A stretch of 10,345 nucleotides of DNA. Origin: a bacterium (GTDB lineage: Bacteria; T1Sed10-126). The notes beneath the pieces are model-generated. The model did no database searches and was not told the origin of the DNA. It saw only the letters and a program-made list of their open reading frames with translations. Location: NCBI GenBank assembly GCA_003557545.1, contig PWOD01000148.1:1-10345 (forward strand), written 5' to 3'. Each line of letters begins with the position of its first letter. Position 1 is the stretch's first letter. The position numbers were made by a program, and so were the translations under genes. Shown here piece by piece: positions 6,617 through 10,345 of the stretch.

Positions 6617-6645
6617 CCAGGGACGGGGGTTGATTATTGACTAAC
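6617..6645 (-). repeat. Inverted copy of the 4466-4494 intergenic repeat
   Basis: Read on the minus strand it starts GTTAGTCAATAATCAAC and matches 4466-4494 at 24 of 29 positions with no gaps. It lies just after module 2. Confidence 0.6.
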
Positions 6646-6947
6646 TGCAGCGTGGTTGGTTCAAATAACGGGAAAAGTATCATGGTAGGATTGTTAGCGC
6701 ACCATAAATGAATTCTGATAACCCGGTTGTGCGATAATGCCAGCGAGTTGTCAAGCGACAATAAAATTCCACACCGAATGCGATAATGTATTAGCATGAC
6801 GGACTGCCATCATTTCATTTGTTAAAAGGAAAGAGTTTTGGGAGTAGGATTATTCTTTGGAGCGTGACTATACGTAAAATCCCGATCTAACAGGTATTTT
6901 CCATTTATTGCTTAACTTTCGTTGGAAATGAAATTACTTTTGTTTAT

Positions 6948-6975
6948 GGCAAACTAAAAAATCCGGAAAGTGGCA
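6948..6975 (+). repeat. AbiE-flanking direct repeat, copy A
   Basis: GGCAAACTAAAAA, four bases ATCC, then GGAAAGTGGCA. Copy B at 8856-8882 has the same two blocks with three bases between them, and both continue into a similar TTAAGGG / GTAAGGGG stretch. The copies bracket the AbiE module at a distance of 1908 bases. Confidence 0.65.
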
Positions 6976-7106
6976 TCGTTAAGGGAAAGCCTTAAACGTT
7001 CTCATAAGCATAAAGTTGCGGTGGAAAAGTTATTCTAAAACGGGTGGTTTTCAGAGCTGTGTGTGCTTTTTCATAGTGGACAGTGTAAGCGGGGTATGAT
7101 ATCTTT

Positions 7107-7156
7107 TTGTTACAAAACATTGGTAGTCATAAATAACTACCGAGGAAATGTAACAA
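7107..7156 (+). promoter_or_regulatory. 50-bp concentric palindrome, probable AbiEi operator/promoter
   Basis: Outer arms TTGTTACA (7107-7114) and TGTAACAA (7149-7156) are perfect. Inner arms GGTAGT (7122-7127) and ACTACC (7136-7141) are perfect. Both pairs share one centre (7131/7132) with equal 7-base gaps. A promoter TTGTTA (7107-7112), 17 bases, TAAATA (7130-7135) would lie inside it; the alternative -10 TATGAT at 7095-7100 lacks a good -35. AbiEi of characterised systems represses its own operon through inverted repeats at the promoter, so this is the likely binding site. Ribosome binding site AAGGTGA follows at 7155-7161. Confidence 0.7.
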
Positions 7157-7166
7157 GGTGATTTTC

Positions 7167-7766
7167 ATGGCTAAAGACAAAATGACGGCTATTCTGGAAC
7201 TTGCCGAAGCCAAGGGGATACTGCGTCCAAAGGATGTCCAGGAGGAAGGTCTGCCCCGGCAGTATGTGTATCGTCTGTATGAGCAGGGAAAACTCGATAA
7301 AATTAGCCGAGGTCTTTACAAGCTCCCCGAAAAGCAGTTTTCGATGAGCGATACACAGCTTGAAGCTTGTAAGAGAATAACGCACGGGGTGCTGTGTCTG
7401 AAAACGGCTCTTCGATTTCACGATATGACTACTCAGAACCCGCATAAGATCTGGATGGCCATTGATGTTAAGGCCTGGGAGCCGGAAGTGGACCTGCCGA
7501 TGAAATATATCAGGATGTCGGGCGAATCTTTCGAGAGTGGGATTGAAGAACACAAGGTTGATAAGATTCCGGTTCGGGTGTACAGTGCGGCTAAGACGGT
7601 GGCTGACTGTTTTAAATTTCGCAGTAAAATTGGACTTGAGGTCTGTCTGGATGCTCTGCGGGATTTTCGGTTCCAGAATATAGGAACTATGGACGATATC
7701 TGGAAATACGCAAAAATTAACCGGGTGCTGAATGTCATGCGCCCTTACATGGAAGCTCAAAGATGA
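7167..7766 (+). CDS. abiEi: AbiEi-type antitoxin and transcriptional repressor
   Basis: Antitoxin of a type IV abortive-infection module: in characterised systems AbiEi represses the operon with its N-terminal winged helix and counters AbiEii without stable complex formation. The 199-aa product has the family layout: winged helix at about 5-55 (ILELAEAKGILRPKDVQEEG, RQYVYRLYEQGKLDKISRGLY), then the all-alpha/beta C-terminal domain with GVLCLKTALRFHDM and the hallmark RVYSAAKTVADCFKFRSKIG. Start ATG 7167 is five bases after AAGGTGA; GTG 7158 lies within that site and is rejected. The final ATGA (7763-7766) overlaps the next gene by four bases, a standard coupling. Immediately upstream is the concentric palindrome. 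A 207-aa minus-strand open frame across it is a codon-bias shadow. Family assignment is firm. Confidence 0.93.
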   Translation: MAKDKMTAILELAEAKGILRPKDVQEEGLPRQYVYRLYEQGKLDKISRGLYKLPEKQFSMSDTQLEACKRITHGVLCLKTALRFHDMTTQNPHKIWMAIDVKAWEPEVDLPMKYIRMSGESFESGIEEHKVDKIPVRVYSAAKTVADCFKFRSKIGLEVCLDALRDFRFQNIGTMDDIWKYAKINRVLNVMRPYMEAQR

Positions 7767-8683
7767 GCCGGGCTGTCGACCTCGCCACGGTCCAGTCTAT
7801 CCGGGACCGGCTGAAAAATATAGCCCGTGCGAATGACGAGGATTTTAATCATGTTGTGGTCCGTTATGGTCTTGAAAGGATGTTGTACCGGTTATCGAAA
7901 TCTGAGCATAGTGATCAATTTGTGTTAAAAGGGGCCACGCTGTTTTTATACTGGCAGGGGGAACCACACCGACCCACAATTGATGCTGATTTTACGGCTA
8001 TCGCAGAAATGGGTATAGAGGAATTGGAAAAAATCGTTAAGAACCTATGCAACCTTGAGATTGATTCGGAAGACGGTGTGATTTTTCTTACTGAAACGAT
8101 AGAAGGTAAAAAAATTCGGGAGGGCAGGGCCTATGAGGGAATTCGGGTAAATCTGAAAGCTCTGCTCGGAACACAGGAGTTCGGAGTCCAATTGGACGTT
8201 GGCTTTGGGGACTCAATGGTTCCTGCTCCCGAAGAAATCGATTATCCTGTTCTGCTGGATTTTCCGTCCCCCCGGCTGAAGGCCTACCAGAAAGAGACCA
8301 TAATTTCTGAAAAGTTTCAGAACATGATTGAGATGGGCTTGGTTAACAGCCGTGTAAAGGATTTTTACGATATTTGGTTCCTTTGTAAAAACTTTGAATT
8401 CGATGGACTGGAACTCCAGGACGCATTTACGGGGACGTTTAAACGGAGAAAAACGGCGGTGCCCGAGGTTATCCCGCTATCCCTTACGGATGAAATGGAC
8501 CAGGACGAAGTTATGCGTACTCGCTGGACCGTGTTTCTTAATGATCTTGGTTTGAGAGGGGAAGACCTACCTTTAATTGATGTGATTAACCAGATACGAT
8601 CATTTGTAATGCCTGTTTCAAGGTCAATTCATAAAAAAGAAGAGTTCGATAAAATTTGGAAACCGGATAAAGGCTGGATTTAG
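7763..8683 (+). CDS. abiEii: AbiEii-type nucleotidyltransferase toxin
   Basis: Toxin of the type IV AbiE module, a nucleotidyltransferase-fold protein; characterised AbiEii binds GTP and arrests growth, limiting phage spread. The 306-aa protein carries: LKGATLFLYW (55-64) followed by RPTIDADF with Asp74 and Asp76; QLDVGFGD with Asp145 as likely third carboxylate; KETIISEKFQ (177-186, Lys184); and the family signature NSRVKDFYDIW (195-205). All motif residues I look for are present, so it is likely active. ATG 7763 overlaps the abiEi stop by four bases. The usual family signature at motif I often has G-S or G-G; here it is G-A (57-58), a mild variation. No terminator is clear after its TAG 8683. 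No membrane or export signal. Confidence 0.93.
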   Translation: MSRAVDLATVQSIRDRLKNIARANDEDFNHVVVRYGLERMLYRLSKSEHSDQFVLKGATLFLYWQGEPHRPTIDADFTAIAEMGIEELEKIVKNLCNLEIDSEDGVIFLTETIEGKKIREGRAYEGIRVNLKALLGTQEFGVQLDVGFGDSMVPAPEEIDYPVLLDFPSPRLKAYQKETIISEKFQNMIEMGLVNSRVKDFYDIWFLCKNFEFDGLELQDAFTGTFKRRKTAVPEVIPLSLTDEMDQDEVMRTRWTVFLNDLGLRGEDLPLIDVINQIRSFVMPVSRSIHKKEEFDKIWKPDKGWI

Positions 8684-8839
8684 TGGTAAGTTTCTATCCG
8701 TAAGTGGCAACCGAACCGGTTGTTAAGTTGTCAAGTTATGGGAGAAAGCGGAATGAAGATGTAAACCGTTAAAAACCTGAAAATTAGCCTGAATAGTCAT
8801 TTAGGAAAATTAAAAAAATCACCACAAGGTGCGCTGGCT

Positions 8840-8980
8840 ATGCAAAATATTTTGCGGCAAACTAAAAACCTGGAAAGTGGCAATCTAAAATTGGTAAGGG
8901 GAAATTTGCCGGGGGATGGTAATTTGGACATAAAAAAGGTTATGGATAAATATCCTGTGGAGGATTGGTTATGCTATTGA
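8840..8980 (+). CDS. Possible small protein of 46 aa, unknown
   Basis: ATG 8840 lies nine bases after AAGGTG (8825-8830). The frame is open back to 8764 and has mixed charged and polar content with no clear domain; it ends in an aromatic EDWLCY. Repeat copy B lies inside it, encoding NLESGN at residues 10-15. The shifted counterpart in copy A reads NPESGIVKGKP before a stop. I recognise no family. It could equally be a gene remnant read through a non-coding repeat. Confidence 0.2.
   Translation: MQNILRQTKNLESGNLKLVRGNLPGDGNLDIKKVMDKYPVEDWLCY
8856..8882 (+). repeat. AbiE-flanking direct repeat, copy B
   Basis: Same blocks as copy A (GGCAAACTAAAAA and GGAAAGTGGCA), 173 bases past the abiEii stop. 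Together with copy A this brackets promoter, operator and both genes of the module. Confidence 0.65.
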
Positions 8981-9032
8981 GTGGCGGGAAAGCAGCATGA
9001 ACAGTCCGGGATCTTTTGGGTGTCAAACTTTT

Positions 9033-9800
9033 TTATAGGCGCGCAGCTATGTCATATGCATAAGGATAATGGGCTTTTATTATGCGTTTTCTGGCTTTTT
9101 TTCGATTGTATTTAATGCTTCTAAATTTTACGGCCTGTGTTTCTTCATTGAGAAGAGCATAGCGTGCAGTCCTTAAATGATCTCTAGGCTGTCCGACGCT
9201 TCCGGGGTTGATAAGAGAGTTTGAATTTTCCAAAGGGAACCAAATGTCATAATTTAGTTTCTTGGTATATCCAATCCTTGGGACATGTGTATGTCCTACG
9301 CATATGAATGTCGGTTTGTTTCCATTGTATTTTTCGGATGTTTGAACAGTATTAATTGCTTTTTTGACATCTCGCTTATAAAAAATATAATCCGATGTGT
9401 GTTTGATATCATTGGGGCTTAAACCAGGGCGCGGAGAGCCATGCGCCAGAATAAGGTTAAATGTAGGTTTGTTAATTTCTTTCAGAGTGTTTAAACTCTT
9501 GAGAAAAGCGATGTTCTCCGGTTCTATTTGTTTCTTTGCCCATTCAACGCCAGATATACCCTGATAATTAAAATAGTTGTCGTAATCTACGAAATCTAAT
9601 ACTGCAGCATCATGATTTCCCATGATAGATTCTATTTGTTTTTTCCTGATAAAATCTATTACTTCATTAGGGCTTGCGTTGTATCCGACTAAATCACCCA
9701 AACAGATTATTCTGGCATCACGATGATTCTTTTTGATGTCAGCATAAACTGCCTTGAGAGCATCTATGTTGCTATGGATATCGCCAATAAGTGCGTACAT
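9033..9800 (-). CDS. Calcineurin-like metallophosphoesterase, YfcE/MJ0936 type
   Basis: Two-metal phosphodiesterase fold; related small proteins hydrolyse phosphodiesters in vitro, and the natural substrate here is unknown. The start ATG at 9800 follows AAGGAG with an 8-base spacer, giving 255 aa. The frame stays open another 52 codons to 9956, but that part has no family feature and the ribosome binding site decides. All metal motifs are present: GDIHSN (6-11, Asp7 and His9), LGDLVGY (34-40, Asp36), GNHD (61-64), AHGSPR (119-124) and GHTHVP (169-174), with NPGSVGQPR (198-206) completing the family signature. The basic KKARKRIIKAHYPY tail is close to the C-terminus. It is monocistronic, convergent with abiEii, with no visible link to the TA modules. 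Confidence 0.92.
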   Translation of the reverse strand: MYALIGDIHSNIDALKAVYADIKKNHRDARIICLGDLVGYNASPNEVIDFIRKKQIESIMGNHDAAVLDFVDYDNYFNYQGISGVEWAKKQIEPENIAFLKSLNTLKEINKPTFNLILAHGSPRPGLSPNDIKHTSDYIFYKRDVKKAINTVQTSEKYNGNKPTFICVGHTHVPRIGYTKKLNYDIWFPLENSNSLINPGSVGQPRDHLRTARYALLNEETQAVKFRSIKYNRKKARKRIIKAHYPYAYDIAARL

Positions 9801-10007
9801 TTTAAAGGCTCCTTTGATGTTCAAGGATGCCGCTCTGAGTTCGGATTTTCGTCGATGACCCTTTGATGCGAGGTTTGAGCCTCCTGATCCGGGATTTTGG
9901 GACAAGTTTCTAATAAAATAGTTTATCAGATTATTTTGTGGGATTAGATTTATCATTTATAACTACATGTAGTTTTAGGGCAGCGGGTGGGATCGGGAAG
10001 TGTACAT
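9801..10007 (-). other. Leader and probable promoter region of the metallophosphoesterase
   Basis: Read on the minus strand, the perfect 14-base palindrome AACTACATGTAGTT (9961-9974) is followed directly by TATAAAT, a candidate -10 box, giving a transcript leader of roughly 150 bases. The -35 hexamer at the usual distance is poor (GCTGCC). The palindrome lies in the spacer, where a repressor or activator could act. The leader frame is open but lacks coding features. Confidence 0.35.
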
Positions 10008-10032
10008 AAAAAAAGCGACCCTCAGGTCGCTT
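10008..10032 (-). terminator. Rho-independent terminator, minus strand
   Basis: Stem AAGCGACC (10013-10020) and GGTCGCTT (10025-10032) with loop CTCA, followed on the minus strand by a run of seven T. This ends transcription entering from the right and insulates the metallophosphoesterase promoter. On the plus strand a T-run occurs only after a 9-base gap, so activity there would be weak. Confidence 0.75.
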
Positions 10033-10345
10033 GATTGCCTCTTTTTTATTAACGCTATTTATTAGAATAGCAATTGTTGGGTGATGAGTTCAAGGATAAA
10101 ATTTATTTTGTGCGCACAAAAATTTTACTGTGATTAGTGGGGATGGAGTTTGATATTAGAAATTTTGTCAGTTTATATTCGTGGATTTTGGAAACAATAA
10201 AATTCAATTGCAAGATTTATTGTTTATTATTCTGTGAGCGCCTATAATTGAAATACTATTAAAACTATTAAAGAATTAAAAAATAATTTCTTGTGTAGTT
10301 GTTCGAGCCTTACCCACATTTTTATCCAATTATTTGCTCATCATC
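10033..10345. other. Right-edge AT-rich region with 16-bp palindrome
   Basis: No gene of useful length. It holds a perfect palindrome TTTTGTGCGCACAAAA (10106-10121). At the extreme edge the minus strand reads DDEQIIG then stop (TAA at 10322-10324), possibly the end of a gene beyond the window; eight codons prove nothing. If so, about 290 bases separate that stop from the terminator, room for a small RNA or a long 3' end. Confidence 0.35.

Larger units (their letters stand above)
6552..7106. other. Long intergenic region between modules 2 and 3
   Basis: About 555 bases with no credible gene. It contains the inverted copy of the intergenic repeat (6617-6645), a direct repeat TGCGATAATG at 6730-6739 and 6779-6788, copy A of the AbiE-flanking repeat (6948-6975) and a 22-codon frame from GTG 6970 without a good ribosome binding site. 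No terminator is evident after module 2. The rest is unexplained, AT-rich and unlike neighbouring coding DNA. Confidence 0.5.
8684..9032. other. Intergenic region after AbiEii
   Basis: Contains a hairpin CAACC/GGTTG (8708-8722) without a T-tract, a degenerate third relative of the flanking repeat (AAGTGGCAACC near 8702-8712), repeat copy B (8856-8882) and a 46-codon frame at 8840. The two genes around it face each other, so transcription converges here. No strong terminator is seen for either. Confidence 0.5.

Noticed and set aside
4396-6891. Integron attC sites (GTTAGAT at 4400, ATCTAAC at 6885)
   Set aside because: The core heptamers match loosely but no paired inner boxes or imperfect palindrome of attC size join them, and each module carries its own promoter, unlike most integron cassettes.
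6970-7038. 22-aa frame from GTG 6970 with a basic helix-like product
   Set aside because: Very short, poor ribosome binding site, and begins inside the direct repeat; copy B does not preserve the frame.
7077-7094. Insertion-sequence end (TGGACAGTGTAAGCGGGG)
   Set aside because: It recalls some terminal repeats, but no inverted partner or transposase remnant was found nearby.
7137-7760. 207-aa minus-strand open frame across abiEi
   Set aside because: The plus-strand frame has unmistakable AbiEi motifs, and the minus frame resembles nothing and lacks a ribosome binding site.
9801-9956. 52-codon N-terminal extension of the metallophosphoesterase
   Set aside because: The catalytic domain begins directly at the ATG of 9800, which has its own AAGGAG; the extension shows no family sequence or signal peptide.
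1-10345. CRISPR array or tRNA gene
   Set aside because: No regularly spaced repeats beyond pairs, and no cloverleaf with a TTCRA arm was noticed on either strand by eye.

Overview
The window is bacterial: compact intron-free genes, Shine-Dalgarno sequences of the AGGAG/AAGGTGA type, and overlapping operon genes. Nothing seen allows a phylum call. The mix of a bacterial P2-type cation ATPase, several toxin-antitoxin (TA) type modules and recurrent short intergenic repeats fits an environmental Gram-negative-like genome with a moderate G+C core and AT-richer accessory DNA, but this is inference.

Layout. At the left edge (1-180, minus strand) is the first 60 codons of a protein with a CxxC zinc-ribbon start typical of transposase-associated proteins; the rest lies outside the window. 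Next comes an orphan ankyrin-repeat frame (388-1041, plus) that stays open upstream without a good start codon, so it is probably truncated or decayed. A 520-base region follows with only doubtful small minus-strand frames. Positions 1588-4284 encode a complete P-type cation-transporting ATPase of the Ca2+-ATPase-like P2 class, which lacks the usual Asp in transmembrane helix M6.

From 4577 to 8683 lies the core of interest: three unrelated two-gene modules on the same strand, each with regulator/antitoxin first, the effector's start overlapping the end of the regulator gene, and its own promoter or operator. Module 1 (4624-5113) is a ribbon-helix-helix antitoxin with a RelE/ParE-type toxin. 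Module 2 (5356-6551) is a winged-helix-like protein of 173 aa with a 224-aa nucleotidyltransferase-fold protein; the pairing looks like a TA or abortive-infection cassette, but I know of no named system for it. Module 3 (7167-8683) is a clear AbiEi/AbiEii pair (type IV abortive-infection TA). Two different nucleotidyltransferase-type effectors therefore sit side by side. A 50-bp concentric palindrome lies exactly at the AbiEi promoter, and a GTTCGC/GCGAAC palindrome follows the module 2 promoter. Modules 1 and 2 share a near-identical 30-base segment upstream of their promoters. The AbiE module is bracketed by a direct repeat (6948-6975 and 8856-8882), as expected if modules arrive as small cassettes.

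On the right, a minus-strand YfcE/MJ0936-type metallophosphoesterase (9800-9033) stands alone, with a palindrome in its probable promoter region. Upstream of it a strong minus-strand terminator (10008-10032) ends whatever is transcribed from beyond the right edge. I saw no tRNA, rRNA or CRISPR array.
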